Notes: generated by a model not told the origin, from the sequence alone. 64,000 nucleotides of DNA from Paracentrotus lividus (GCA_940671915.1 CALNVZ010002974.1:21660118-21724117); one strand, 5' to 3'; shown: positions 1-12,168, counted from the first letter of the stretch. Numbers and translations are program-made.

Positions 1-1040
1 CGAAACGCCAACATTCTACCATTCATGAGCTCTTTCAGTGGAAATACAACGTGCACGCGGCCGCAAGACAAATTTATGTACCGATTCTACATTAAGTCAA
101 CAAAAACCCGCGCTATATTACGGCCGGGAATCGACGCTCATTGGACAACTGCCGCATGCATTATTTACGTTAGCGTAACAAAACTCGCCTAAGAAACTTC
201 CCTTGTCGGTAAATATGGTCGGGTCAGTCGATCCGCTTCGAGGCTAATTTCTCATCATGGTACATGAAATCAATTAATTGAACTTTTATCATAGTAGTTT
301 CGGTAGGTAGATGCATTCAGACCAGAATGGGGGAAAATACATTTTGCAAGCTACTAAATACCAATTGTGCCCCTAAAGTTGCTATTCTAGAACTCTTATT
401 TCACAGTAATTGATGTTTAACTAGATTATTGATTATAAATAGTGATCTTCTGTCAACATGCTTGGCGAGACGACACGCTGTCCACATAGGGCTGATATGA
501 CTTGTGATATGCGGAATATACTTGACCCATCGTGTAAAGATTCTGTTGTGAACAATGTTCAAAGTGACAGGACTTTTTTTTACCAAGTCGAAATGCAGAT
601 TTACATCCATTCTGAAAGGTGAGAATCAAGCTTTTAAAAACGGCTGATCATGATAGTTGTTGTATAGATATTATGCCGTTATCCAGGAAGATTAATTGAT
701 GTGGCGTATGAGATCTATATTTGAGAAGCAAAATTTGCCATATTGTACAGGTAATTGATCTGATGAGGATTTCGAATTGAACAGCAATGACAGGATTTTT
801 TTCGCCCTTTGCAGTACATTATTCCTATTTTTGAAAAAAAAAGGCATCTTTAACGTTAACTTATTCAAGTTGAGTCATTCCTTTGAACAAGGTGTAGTTG
901 CTTCGCCATAATATCAGGAATAACAATAGTCGAAAAACTGTGCAACAATGACAAAATGTCCTATGGCAGCGTTTGGATTTGCGGTAGAGTGATAGCGCCC
1001 TCTTCCTTTGAAGTCTTCAAAGCTAGAAATTAGATTATGT
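1..1040 (-). mobile_element. Copy of a dispersed repeat, inverted relative to the copy at about 37070-38000, cut by the window edge
   Basis: Read on the minus strand, this block matches about 37070-38000 over nearly its whole length. Shared landmarks include the stretch around 950-1010 (minus-strand equivalent of 37120-37175, with its GAGGGCGCTATCAC-like core) and the segment at 120-360, which matches 37740-37960 reversed. In the 37 kb copy this sequence is the interior of a hAT-type element, so this is probably another copy of that family whose outer end lies left of base 1. Similarity fades near 1040. A shorter third fragment lies at 2571-2660. Confidence 0.75.
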
Positions 1041-1166
1041 ATTCTCCACTCCGGCACATCATGATGTTTCCCGTCAATTCTAGGAAATGGGTAATTGTAT
1101 GCCATTGTACACAAGGAATTTGTATCGGCAATTCTCTTCCATCTCCTTTAGTACAGCTGTAGGTTC

Positions 1167-4100
1167 CTATGTGTTCTCTTTCTCCATCGAGAACATCTGA
1201 GTGAGATAGAAGAGGAGAAGGCCAGCTGCCCATTTCGACCACACAAAGACGAGGAATGGAGTATCGAAGGAACCTGTAGCATCGTAAAGTCGACCTATGA
1301 AGGAGAGATTTTAAAAAATGGAATATAATCTATACAGGACGCTACTTGATCATACAATAAGGTACATTATGTCCTTCAATTTAAAGGGGACCAATATCAA
1401 GGAATAATTCACTTTTATTATGAACAGAAACAATGAGAGGAGCAATTTTAAAAAAAAAATCATCAAAAATCGGTTATAAAATAAGAGAGTTATGGAAGTT
1501 TGAAAAGTCTCGTTGTCATCTTCTGTAGGGATCCTCAAATTGGTCCAACATCGGCTTCAAAATGGCCAATTTTATGGACAACTCTCCATTTGTTTTGTAC
1601 ACAAATTTCAGATTTTCCCATTTTCTTTCAAAATATGTCTTATTTATTTCTGAGCTCAAAATAGGTCATGGGAAAATAAATTTCACACATTCATAAAATG
1701 TGGCCGCTTAGAAAAAGTAAGATATATTTTGAAAGAAACGGGGAATGATCTGAAAATTTGTGTGTACAAAACAAATGGAGAGTTGTCCATAAAATCGGCC
1801 ATTTGAACCGATGTTGCCAAATTGAGGATCCCCATAGAAGGTACGGACTTTCAAACTTCCATAACTCTCTTATTTTTATTAACCGATTTTGCTGAAACTT
1901 TTTTTTTTTTTTTAAATTGGTCATCATTTAATGCTCTTTCATAAAAAGTGACTATTTCTTGGGTATTGGTTCCTTCAACACGATAAACACCAATTTACGT
2001 TAATAACGAGACAGTGAATAGTTTGACTGTACACACTTAAAATTGGCTTATCAATGTTGGATATTTATGCAACTTATGTTACAACTTCATATTCGTCTGT
2101 TGTACATGTGGTGTTATTGATATTCATGATATTATATAACTGTTCGGGTCAACAGAAAAATTAGAAGAAATAGTCACTAAACTTTCACTATTATAACTTA
2201 ATGAGTTGACCTATATTTCCGTTTAAATAGTTTTGTGTCCATTATCGTAATTCGAATATATAGCTAAATATAGCAATAAGATCCAGCGTTTTCTGTGGAG
2301 GTGCCTATAAAACATGTATTACTTCTCATCATTATAAACAGATTTTATTTTGAATTCCCAATATTTAGTTAAATAACTGAATAATATCAAACCTTTTAGG
2401 ACCCTCCGTGATTACTAAATATTTCACACCTTGCTATTATCTAAATATCATAAAGCAGATTATCATGACGAAAGTCCAAAATTGCCATTTCTCTTCCCCA
2501 TTAAAGATATGGTCGGCATGTGCCATAACACCTCCTGTCTTCAACTTTCTATTTGTACAAATCTCTCCTCCAAATACAAAATGTCTATGGCAGCGTTTGA
2601 TTTGCGTAGAGTGATAGCGCCCTCTTCCTCTTAAGTTTACAACTAGAATTGATATGAGCTCTCCGATTCTATCATTTCTCCAAAAATTTAGAATACTGAC
2701 GGGATATCTCCTCAATGTCCTTATATATGTCGCAACCGATTTACCTCTTCTTAATCAATCCTTACCCATTATTTGAATTCCAACAAACAAACCGACTCCA
2801 GACAGAGCAAATTGGAATCCGATGGCAGTGGGCAGCTTGTCTTGGCGGACTAGTTCTTTAGTCAATAGAGCTGCAAGGGGGATAATAAGACCATCACCTA
2901 CTCCAAAGAAACCAGCGAGAACCATCTGACCAATGAAGGTCTCAACGAATGGGTTAATCAGCAGAGCCGTTCCGGCTACAACGAGTCCAAGGAGAAGCAG
3001 ATCTGCTACAGAGATCAACCTGGAATCCAGAAGAAGTCCGTGTAAGGCACGTATGATGGTGATGCAAGCACCGAGAATGGTCATTGCAAAGCTTGCTTGA
3101 ATTCTAGGCACATTCAAGTCGTAGACCAGTTTTGGTAAGATGTAAATGCGACATTGTGTTGTGCTAATTGAAGTTCCGAGGAGGCATAAAAGAAATATTA
3201 AATAACTAGGATTATGAGCAAGATATGAGAGGTCAAATGATCGGTCTATATGTTTGATGAAAGTCGTGCACTTGGATTGTCGTGAAGCTGAATCGTTAGT
3301 TATTGATCCATTTCTTATGCACTTTGCTTCTTCTCCATCCTCAACGGTCGTTTGTAGGCCTACATCTTTCTCTACCGCACATCGCTCCCAATCTACTCTA
3401 TCATGCGTATCACTGGGAGTATCTGCGCCATTTTGTTCCATGTCAGGAGAGCTTTGGCGTCCAGATCGTTCCAGCTGATATTCTCGGCGGGCTTTTAGTT
3501 CTGCAGTTGATAGTTTGATTAAGAGCGCAATTATAATCCTGTGTGCCATGATACCAGAATGGATTAAGAGGGCGCCCTTCCAACCATACCTGTCGCATAG
3601 AATCTCAATGACAGGAGCCATGGTGAGCATCCCAACACCTGCTCCTGCACTGAGGATACCATTAGCCAGTCCCAGACGAGCCTTGAAGCGGTAACTAACA
3701 GCAATGACACATGGAGTGTATGCTATTCCAATACCAAAACCTGGACAGGAAAAAATAAACTATCATGTCAAAATCGGCAGTAGATTTCGGCGCATAACTA
3801 TCTTATACATACTTTGGTCAGCTTTTCTCCTAGGTTTGGGTTGCATCATCGAATAATCTTTTTAAATTGTCAAAAGATATTTTATATCAATGACTCGTTA
3901 TTTTACGATAATACAGATTTGAATTTTGTTATGATTACCAATTCATATTGAAATACGTGTATCTACATTTTGGAAAAGAGTAGTCTTGATTTCAAAAGAC
4001 TCCAGTTAAATATATTTATCGTGTTCATAGCACACTTATACTACACTTCTTTTAAACAAACCAGAAAATGACGACACAAGTGCTCTTGTATTAGTTTAAT

Positions 4101-6835
4101 GATTTTTGAATTATTTCACTGCATTGTTCTATATCTTGTTTTCTTGAATCTGACAAATACAACTATGGAATTTTGAAAAATCATGTTGAAGATCTCATAC
4201 GTATCACAATTTTATGGTTTTAGGAGTGTTTTGAAATTACCAGCAAATAATGCATAAATGTGTAGCTGCCACAAAGTGCGTACGAATGAACCAAGAAAAA
4301 TGGATAGAAATGATATAATCCCTGAAAGCATAAGAACAGTCTGACATCCAAACCTCTTGCAAAGAGCTCCAGACAATAGACCTATTAACAATAAAAAATA
4401 AATAAAAAAAACATAAGTCATGTTCGGAAATAAGACATACAAGAAACACTGAAGTTTGGCAATTTCGACCTTTTATGATAACGTGTAGTGGCGGATCCAG
4501 GCGGGGGCACAGGTAACACGCCCCTAAGTAAAAACCACTCATTGACTATACATGGCAAAATCTGACAATTTTGGCGACGCCCCCCCCCCCCCATCAAGAC
4601 CTGGCGCCACCTTCCTATTTCCAAATCCTGTATTCGATATACTCTCGTGCAACATTATTAGCAATTTTTACATTTGTAATGAACATTTGCATTTGCAGAG
4701 GCGGAGCAGTGGATCAAGGATTAGAAAATTGGGGGGGGGGGCCGGGGATTGGATGCAGCCGGAATTGTACTGATATTGTACGTCCAGTGAGTGGTTGCCC
4801 ACAAAAGGGGGCGCAAGTCTATACCTCCTGGATCCGCCACTGCATTATATGCTAATCTTATAACCCATAATAATTTGTTAATATATCCGCCTTAATAGCT
4901 TTGTGTATCCTTGATGTATGATAACCTCTTTCTGATAGCTAAATTGTTGCAATTCCTGATAGAAAAGAACAATTGGAATAAGGTATAGGGTCACATGGCT
5001 AATGATAGCGAGAAATGTAAGGAACGGTGAAAGATAGACAAGATCTAAAGATAGGGCACCAATACTAGCTCGGCCATAAACTGATACAAATATGCAGTCA
5101 ACCCCCTCCTTAAAAACAAGATCATACACATTCCGTATCACAGAAGGTTTTTAAGAATAATTTAGTACAAGATTGCATAGTTTCACGTATTGTAGTATAA
5201 AAAGGGCATATTTTGCATGCACACAATCATTGACAATAGGTTCTTCGAATAAACTTTGTTTATTTTGAAAGAGCTGTGTTTGTCGTTGTCTAATCTAAAT
5301 AATCATAATTATCATGACTTGGATTTGTGTTATCAAAGTAACCATCGTAGAACGGACTCGTTTTTGAAAATCCACCGATTCCGTAAAAGATAATTTCACA
5401 GAAAAGATGTCATTATTTGCTTTGACTATGTAAATAATATTACTTCTGTTGAGATCATGTCTCAAGTGTAGGTCGGCATGCATATGCATCTACGAGTGCT
5501 AACCCTGCCTCGTCTGAATATCTCAGACAGACCCCACCCCCAACAAAAACAAAAACGGTTGACCACTTATTTCTTGTTAACACAATGTATAAGAATCTCA
5601 TTGGAAGCGTTTAATCTATGGGTGAGGGGGGGGGGGCAGGACCCCTGTGCCCCCTGGTCCCGCCACTGCCAGCGGAAAATTTGATTCAAAAGGGGGTGCA
5701 GCATGAAAATTTGAAATACAGGCCTAGGGGACCTAGGCGATTTCTCTCCCCCCCCCCATGATTTTAACATTTACAATCAATGGGTGGTTTAAAAAAAAAT
5801 AAAAATAGGGGCGCATGCCGGTTGTACCCACCTGCATACACCACTGAAAAGACATGCCAAAGTCCATGCATGGTAGCCGTACATACTATAACCTTGACCG
5901 TTTGTTAGTTTGCAGAGTGCATGGCTTACAAATAAAGTCCTTCAAATACTATAAAGTCTTGAAACTAATATCAAAATCAATATTCAGGTCATTGAAAATT
6001 CAATGTTTTTAAACATCGCTCGAAGTTTCATCGTGCAAATTATAGCCGCACCACCAGATAAAAGGATTAATCAGTTTATTAGATATTGAACTGCCCCGAA
6101 TCAAGAAATACTTAGAAATGGGGGGGGGGAGTGTGGCACTTGTTTCTTTTGTTTGGGTTTAGGGGGGCATATGGCACGCCCCTGGATCCGCGCCTGGATA
6201 AAACAAAGTTTTTTTTTTTTAAATAGAGGTTCAACCCGCCCCTACTCCCTTAAGCGGTTGACCATACATTATGCTCATTCCCGATTTCTTGTGAAAATGG
6301 GTATATATTTTAGGGGCGCAGTCAATCGCGGGAAAAAAACAAAAATCATTGAAATATTGGGGTCTTTTAGCATTTGTTTCCCTTAACTATTTTTTTATTA
6401 GGGGCAGTTTCCAAATCTTTCTACAACAAACCTGAAATTGGATCCCGAATATCTGATGGTCCAAAAACCTGTGTTATAGGGGTAGTTTTGCTCGCGTCCC
6501 CTCCAAAAGCCTGTAATAGGGAATTAATTTTGATTCGGCTTCCCTTCCAAAAACTTGTGATAGGGGTATATCTCCATGATCTCTAAGAATTCGAAAACGA
6601 GCATACGTGTATGGTTGACCATCTGAGTGGGGGGGGGGGTGGACTTACCACTGAGTCTTGAAACCAGAGTCATTATGCTGACCACACCAGCAATAGCAGT
6701 GGCATCCACATGGAAGTATTCTTGCCAGGCTACCATGTACACTCCCATGATCTGTAAGAAACCACCATTCAAGAAGTTGGAGCCAAAGGCTGCCCCGAGC
6801 ACCACCAAACTCCTTACATCGACGTCTGACTTCAT
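1167..6835 (-). CDS. Monocarboxylate transporter-like protein (SLC16/MCT family), 4 coding exons, 476 aa
   Basis: This is predicted to be a plasma-membrane 12-span major-facilitator protein of the SLC16 family, which moves monocarboxylates or related solutes. Coding exons on the minus strand are 6835-6649, 4381-4241, 3740-2766 and 1294-1167 (stop codon at 1169-1167). All junctions are GT-AG, and the summed 1431 nt stay in frame. The family motif after TM4 is clear at residues 126-142 (YRFKARLGLANG followed by an AG pair). GIAYTPC precedes it at 114-120, and the C-terminal GRLYDATGSFDTPFLV is typical of the family. A hydrophilic loop at about 185-280 separates the two six-helix halves. The DGGWGW-type signature expected at TM1 is absent; the protein starts MKSDVDVRSLVVLG. 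The start at 6835 is the nearest Met before TM1. An in-frame Met at 6943 exists, but a CAG acceptor lies between them, so an upstream leader exon is possible. Which substrate it carries cannot be told from sequence. Confidence 0.88.
1381..1978. mobile_element. Foldback (long inverted-repeat) element in the last MCT intron
   Basis: The left half (about 1381-1640) and right half (about 1690-1978) are imperfect reverse complements. Shared blocks include AACTCTCCATTTGTTTTGTA on the left against its complement near 1760-1790, and the outer ends (GGGGACCAATATCAAGG on the left; GGAACCAATACCCAAG when the right is reversed). No coding capacity is visible. It lies in the intron between 1295 and 2765. 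Confidence 0.75.
2571..2660 (-). repeat. Short fragment of the same repeat family as 1-1040 and 37070-38000
   Basis: About 90 bp, from CAAAATGTCTATGGCAGCG to AACTAGAATTGATATG, match the reverse complement of about 37085-37175 with few changes. The match stops abruptly at GATATG. It lies in the last MCT intron. Confidence 0.75.
4486..4842. mobile_element. hAT-type MITE or composite in MCT intron 1
   Basis: It begins TAGTGGCGGATCCAGGCG and ends CTCCTGGATCCGCCACTG, so the termini are inverted repeats of the widespread CAGTGGCGGATCCAG type. A second, degenerate terminus (GGCGGAGCAGTGGATCAAGG) at about 4699 suggests two elements abutted or one inserted into another. Clear target duplications were not seen. 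Runs of C (4579-4592) and G (4732-4741) lie inside. Confidence 0.65.
5600..5850. repeat. Decayed hAT-type MITE fragments
   Basis: The segment contains CCTGGTCCCGCCACTGCC at about 5657-5674 and CACCTGCATACACCACTG near 5829, both degraded versions of the CAGTGGCGGATCCAG terminus, with G and C runs between. It lies in MCT intron 1 and encodes nothing recognisable. Confidence 0.45.
6254..6621. mobile_element. Inverted-repeat element with internal short tandem repeats (copy 1)
   Basis: The left end GCGGTTGACCATACATTATG and the right end (reversed: GGTCAACCATACACGTATGC) are inverted repeats. Between about 6400 and 6580, three to four degenerate units of about 45-55 bp repeat the pattern CCTGT-ATAGGGGTA...CCCTCCAAAA. 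The right flank runs into CTGAGTGGGGGGGGG. The same layout is found at 36499-36766. It lies in MCT intron 1, just below coding exon 1. Confidence 0.65.
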
Positions 6836-7229
6836 TGCACGAAGGTTGGATTCCGAATGCTGGAAGCCGGGCTGGGAGGTAGAGGGGTGGAGACTGATGT
6901 GTTTTGTAAAAAGATCACCAACTTTAAAACTTTTAATGTTCACTAATCGTTAGAAACTCTGGATGAAGTAAGCGAGATGATAGAAAAACATAATTGTAGG
7001 GATAATAATTTTAAGTAATACTAGGCCTATCGATTATTATCATGCATGAATTAAAGACTGTTAACAATAATCCGTCACCCATTATGGTGACCGTCAATCA
7101 GGAAACGTTTGACCGAATTCAAGGCTTTTAATTGGTCAAGGTGAAAGAACTATTTAGTGTAGTTCGTATCTTTTGAGGCCCTAAATATAAAATAATGTGT
7201 TCACAATAATAAAACATATGGCCCATGAG

Positions 7230-7368
7230 CAGTGGCGGATCCAGGCGGGGCGCAGGCGACGCGCCCCCTCTATATGATTCGAAAACCACTCATTGATGAT
7301 GTTAAAATCGGCTCACCCCCTTCTTAGGCCTAGCTTCCCTCTATTTTCAAATTCTGGATCCGCCACTG
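7230..7368. mobile_element. hAT-type MITE, 139 bp
   Basis: The termini CAGTGGCGGATCCAG and CTGGATCCGCCACTG are perfect 15-bp inverted repeats. The flanks CCATGAG and CCAAGAG match at 6 of 7 positions, as expected for an aged target duplication near the 8 bp typical of hAT elements. It has no coding capacity. Confidence 0.8.
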
Positions 7369-7880
7369 CCAAGAGGTTATATTTCAAAATATTTAAAGAG
7401 AAAGCTGGACTTCATGCCATAGCGATGGCTAAATGACGACAGGTTGGATATTCATCTATGTTTTTTAACGAGCATTTGCAAATATAAGCTGCAGAAGACA
7501 TGCCCCTTCCCTCAATTTTGAAATGCCATCCAATACAAACCAGCAGCCTTGTATAGCACCACCTCAAGGCCCCAACTACTCACTGCCCCCTGTTCCTAAC
7601 CCATAATGCAACACAGAGTAGTGCAGTCTTCTAATATAGCCCACTTGAATGATAATACACCAATCCATAATACATTCACACTGCAATAATAATGTTAACA
7701 AGTTGCAAAATAAGTACTTTATTTCCCCTCAAATCATATTCTAGTTTACCAATACCAAAAATAATAATAATAATAGATTTTTAAAAAATGAAAAAAAAAG
7801 AGGCTATTTTCCTTGTAAAGTTAATAGTTATCCCAAAAGGTATATTTTAGGACTTTAGCTATTCATAACACACAGTCAGT

Positions 7881-7883
<3 letters not shown>

Positions 7884-7941
<58 letters not shown>
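7884..7941. repeat. (CT)n microsatellite
   Basis: About 29 uninterrupted CT dinucleotides. The apparent minus-strand Glu-Arg reading frame is an artefact of the repeat. Confidence 0.95.
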
Positions 7942-7943
<2 letters not shown>

Positions 7944-8768
7944 AACATCACAATACACAACATTTGCCAGATACGCATTGTGATTATCATATTTTATATT
8001 TAATAATATATTCCACTTAGACGTATATAGTTTGATCTCCCCATGCACCAATATTTTCTCCATGCACAGTGACATTTTGATAGGCCTACATGAAAGCCCA
8101 TAATAATTAGGCTCTTGAAGAAATAGACTTTCAAAAGTATAATATTTGTTGACTTACGCATATAGACTACTCAGAAGTGGCCTAATTGAAATACTGAAAA
8201 GACAATGAAACATCGACATTAAACATTATTTATTGTTACACATATTTTTTTACTTACATTACCGGGAGATTCTGGAGCTATGCGTTATTCATGTTTCTTC
8301 TGACCTCATGTATAATTTATCGTTGCAAGTGATATATTCTCAATATGTAGGCCTACCAACACATTGTGCTCTTCACATCAGAACTTCAGGTTGCAGTGTA
8401 CTAAACATGAGTCCACTATTGAGTCTGCAGCAATATTTACATGATAACGAAGCACTTGAATTGATAATACGAAAAGATAATTTGCGTTGTGTATGCCTAA
8501 ATACACAATAATATTGTTACGACGATTTCTTTAAAAATGAGTGAATTCGAGATTCTGAATGCATGAACTTCGTGTAAATCGTCACGGTGATATGCACTGA
8601 CTGGTTTATTGGCGGGGAGAAATGGGATGCATGTTGACTTCGTTTCATAAGTTGTCAACACAATAACCTATTGGCCCATATCAAGTTCATAATGGCCCAT
8701 GCATGCGTGCGACAAACTTGAGAAGTTAAAGTCAAGAAGACACTCAACTGAGCTGTCTTCAAGTGCAC

Positions 8769-8771
<3 letters not shown>

Positions 8772-8803
<32 letters not shown>
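8772..8803. repeat. Poly-A run, 32 bp
   Basis: Uninterrupted A homopolymer. No element with a recognisable body ends in it. Confidence 0.9.
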
Positions 8804-8806
<3 letters not shown>

Positions 8807-9764
8807 TTATTACTTATTGCACTACTATCCTGCCGTCCCATGATCATGACAAAAGAAAGTAACTCTGAAAATGACATTTTCTGTAAAAGTGCAAATTGTC
8901 TACGTCATTTACATTGATGTCAATGGAATCTAGAAATGTCTTACCTTAAATATCTTTGGGCTGGATAAACTTTTATATTATGAAACTTGGCCTGAAGGAA
9001 GTTGGCTCTAAATGATATATCCAAAAACATCCAAAACTCAAAATTGGTTGACATGTCATGTGCTTCCTTTTGGCATGGGACGGGAGTACACGCATTGTAA
9101 AACAAGAAGGTGTCTGGAACTACAAATATAATTGCAAAAGGCAGTAGAGGCACAAACTCCTTTAAATACTTTTTTACTTATTTGTTTATATATTTTTTTT
9201 AAGCGAAAATAATTTATTGGGTGACAATTTAAAAAGGGACCTTAATCTTTAATGAATCCAATGTGCATTTTACAAGGAAACGGGGGGGGGGGGGGTAAAT
9301 TGACCCGTTATCAAAAAGACTTTTTAGGCCTTAATAGGCCGATGGGGTTGGGGTCATTTCAAATATTGAACAAGATGGGGCACCGGCGAGTTTTATTCTT
9401 TACGGTTATTTCTTAGGTCTAAATGTAACGGGTCGAATGGCGACCACAAAGGGAACAATTTGGGGTTTTCAACTAAAAAGTAACTTTAGGGGCACTTTGC
9501 CCGTTTGTAAAACAAAACGACAACAAAAAGTTCAATAAATAAAGGCTCTTTAAATAAAAAAGTATAAGATCTCATGTAAGTATTGAAAAAGCAGCATGCC
9601 CGGGGCTCTGTGGCTTCGGGAAGAGGGGGGGGGAGGGTAACGGAAACTTCTTCGTTTGTCATCTGTCATCAGTATTTAAAATAGCACCCATGGGGTATCA
9701 TCGTATGAGATAGGTCGTTCCCTCTGGTCTCTTAGGACTCCCTCCCCCAAACTTTGTTGTTGAC

Positions 9765-9813
9765 GGGGGGGGCCGGGGGGGGGGCGGGGGCGGGGGCCGG
9801 GGGGAGGGCGGGG
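9765..9813 (+). repeat. G-rich tract with quadruplex potential
   Basis: Several runs of five to ten G are separated by single or double C or A, which satisfies the usual G3+N1-7 pattern many times. It directly abuts the 3' (poly-A) end of the LINE on the minus strand. Confidence 0.8.
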
Positions 9814-12020
9814 TTTTTTTTTGTTTTGTAATAATATTTTTATTTTTCTCTCAAATAGAACTATTGTACAGATCATAAATGACAAAATTAACATTCTTTC
9901 ATAACAACAACTAAATACAGTGTTATTTCTCTTAGCGTCAGAAATCATTTTGTACAAATTTAAATGACAAAATTATACATGTTCTTCAGAACAAAGACTG
10001 AATGTACTGTAAAATGATACTTTGATTTAAACATAAATTACAAAAGTACTAGAGAAAAAACTTCATAATTACGTGGTTTTTTTTTTTTTTTAAAGCATAT
10101 GATCAAAAAGTGGCATTGAAGAAAGAGAGAGAGAGAGAAAAAAAAAGTATAATCCACTGACCCCCCGCCTCCTATACATAATACATAAAAGAAAATTAAA
10201 TGAAACTGAGATCATCAAACATACGCCACACACCCTCATCCACACACAGCACTCACACACACACAGCATACAAAAGCAAAGGGTCACGTATAGCGAAAGT
10301 ATAAGCGCAGCCGTTCAGCGTGTGTTTTTTCTTTCTTTTTTTTTTTTTTCAATCAAAAATAAAAATAAAATGTATTGTCCCGCGGCGTCCCTGACCTACG
10401 TATGAAAGTTTTCCCATTTCTTTAGGTGGTTTATTAGTACCTCGTTCTTCCTAATTTTCTTTCTTCATTTTTCATTTTCCAGATTCTTTCTTTAATTTCT
10501 TGAGGAGTGGGGGGTTTATTTTTAGTCTGTATAACAAATATATGTGTTAATTAAAGTATGATATGATTAATAACTGCTCCTTACCTTATCTAACAGTTTT
10601 ATGCATATAAATTCCTCCAATTTATATTTTTAATATTCGATAAATTGAATAATCCCACAAATCTCTCCAAAGAACTTTTATTTTTTCACAAGTAAAAAAT
10701 AATAATGCTCATAGGTCTCTTCATATTTATACAAAAGCGCATATATTGCTAATTGAAAATTTATATGATACAAAGTTTTTCTAGTATATATAAGTCATTA
10801 TAGCAATTTAAAATTGAAATTCTCTTAACCTACTATTTAAAAGTACATTTCCTGGGTCTTAGAATATTGTTATGAATATCTTTTTCAGAATAATTATATA
10901 TCCTCTCTAGACGTTTAAACTGCATATGACTTTTCATTTTTCATATTTAACAATGCCGACACTATATTTTTTTCGATGTAACGTCAAGCAATGTATTAAC
11001 TCTTCCGTTAAATACAAATTCTAATTTAAATCAGTGTCTCTACATGAATCATTTTTCTTCAAAAGAGCTTTCCATGTCAGTGGAGTATTCTAAATAGTGA
11101 TTAAAGTTAATTATTTCTTGTTCATTTAGTTCCATCCTTAGAAATCCCTAGTTGATTTGATTTCACCTTCACATCAACTCATGTGAGTGTAATTTATATA
11201 TATTTTTAAGGAATAAACTTTCATCAAAGTACATATGTCACATCTAACGAATAAACTTGTTGTTAAAAATAATTTCTATTTCTTTTAACCTGTTTCCTTT
11301 TTAACACTTTGCTGCCCATGAATTTTAAGCACAAAAAGAAGGCTTTTCTCTTTAATTATCAAAAAAGCATAACAATATTTGATTAGTATGAACTAGGAGA
11401 AATTATGCCTCAGCATCTGCCCTAGCATTATCAGTATTTCCAGATCATTTAGCCACCATTACAGAGAAATGAATTATTACGATTGTATAGTTAATAGTAC
11501 AATTGTGACTATAGTCGAATTTGGCAGGCAAAGATGTTAAGCAAAACATCTTTCATAGCGACCCGAGCGTCCAGCATATTCCTATAAAAGCTGTGCAAGA
11601 GGTTACTAATGTTCAATGAAATAGTTACTAAAAAAAAATCAGTAAACCATCCAAACTCAACGAGTTTATATTTAAAAAACGTTTCCATTCCCATCTTCGA
11701 ATCTCCTGATATTAGTCTTTTTGATCCACATGATTTTTGTGTATAAATTAAATAAATGGAATCTATCATTTTAAGCCCCCTTATCATAATTCATATACAT
11801 AACATTCCTTTAATTTTATCCTTCCCATTCCATAAAAAATCAACATTAAATTCTCAATTTTCCTCAAAAACCCAAGGTGGTACTGGATAAGTGATGACAC
11901 ATAATTTAATTTTGAAAGTACAAACGTTTTTAATTAATTGTATTTTACCCATTAACGTTAAGTCCCTCTGTTTCCACCATTTCAACATCTTTTTAATTTT
12001 ACTTAGAATTTCTTTATCCT
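9814..12020 (-). mobile_element. Decayed 5'-truncated L1-type LINE (non-LTR retrotransposon)
   Basis: Minus-strand translation shows the region after the reverse-transcriptase palm of L1-like LINEs. KWWKQRDLTLMGKIQLIK is followed, after a frameshift, by LSKLNYVSSLIQ near 11990-11900. RGLKMIDS and KYKLVEFGWFTDFF follow at 11787-11600, and LREFQFKLL at about 10830-10800. The reading frame has several frameshifts and stops. Downstream is a non-coding 3' region with an AATAAA signal (about 9840-9845, minus) and a terminal A-rich tail (T run at 9814-9823 on the plus strand). The 5' end is truncated near 12020. Age: old, given heavy decay. The naming of L1-type rests on these recalled motifs. Confidence 0.72.
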
Positions 12021-12168
12021 TCAATTGTCGATAGCGATATCATCAGTTATGCTTTTATCGATAGCTATCTAAGCGGCCGGAAATAGACAAACAGAAGACG
12101 TCACTCTGGCCTCTGCATTACGGAGTCTATTAACTTGAATTTTTCTTCAATTAAACTGAAAATAAGTC
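12021..12168 (+). promoter_or_regulatory. Probable PDCL3 promoter and 5' UTR
   Basis: The stretch between the LINE and the PDCL3 start codon contains TATCGATA (12056-12063, the DREF/DRE core), an ETS-like GCCGGAAAT (12076-12084) and a CRE-like GACGTCAC (12097-12104). There is no TATA box. These motifs are usual in housekeeping promoters of invertebrates. The transcription start itself is not resolvable. Confidence 0.45.

Larger units (their letters stand above)
6836..12016. other. Intergenic region between the divergent MCT and PDCL3 genes
   Basis: No protein-coding gene was recognised. The stretch carries a hAT-type MITE (7230-7368), a CT microsatellite, an A run, G-rich tracts and a decayed LINE (9814-12020). 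The transcription start of the MCT gene cannot be placed. Polypyrimidine followed by CAG at about 6860-6880 (minus strand) suggests that the first coding exon may be preceded by a leader exon in this region. Confidence 0.5.

Noticed and set aside
3254-3518. Plus-strand frames of about 70 codons
   Set aside because: Antisense shadows of the large MCT exon at 2766-3740.
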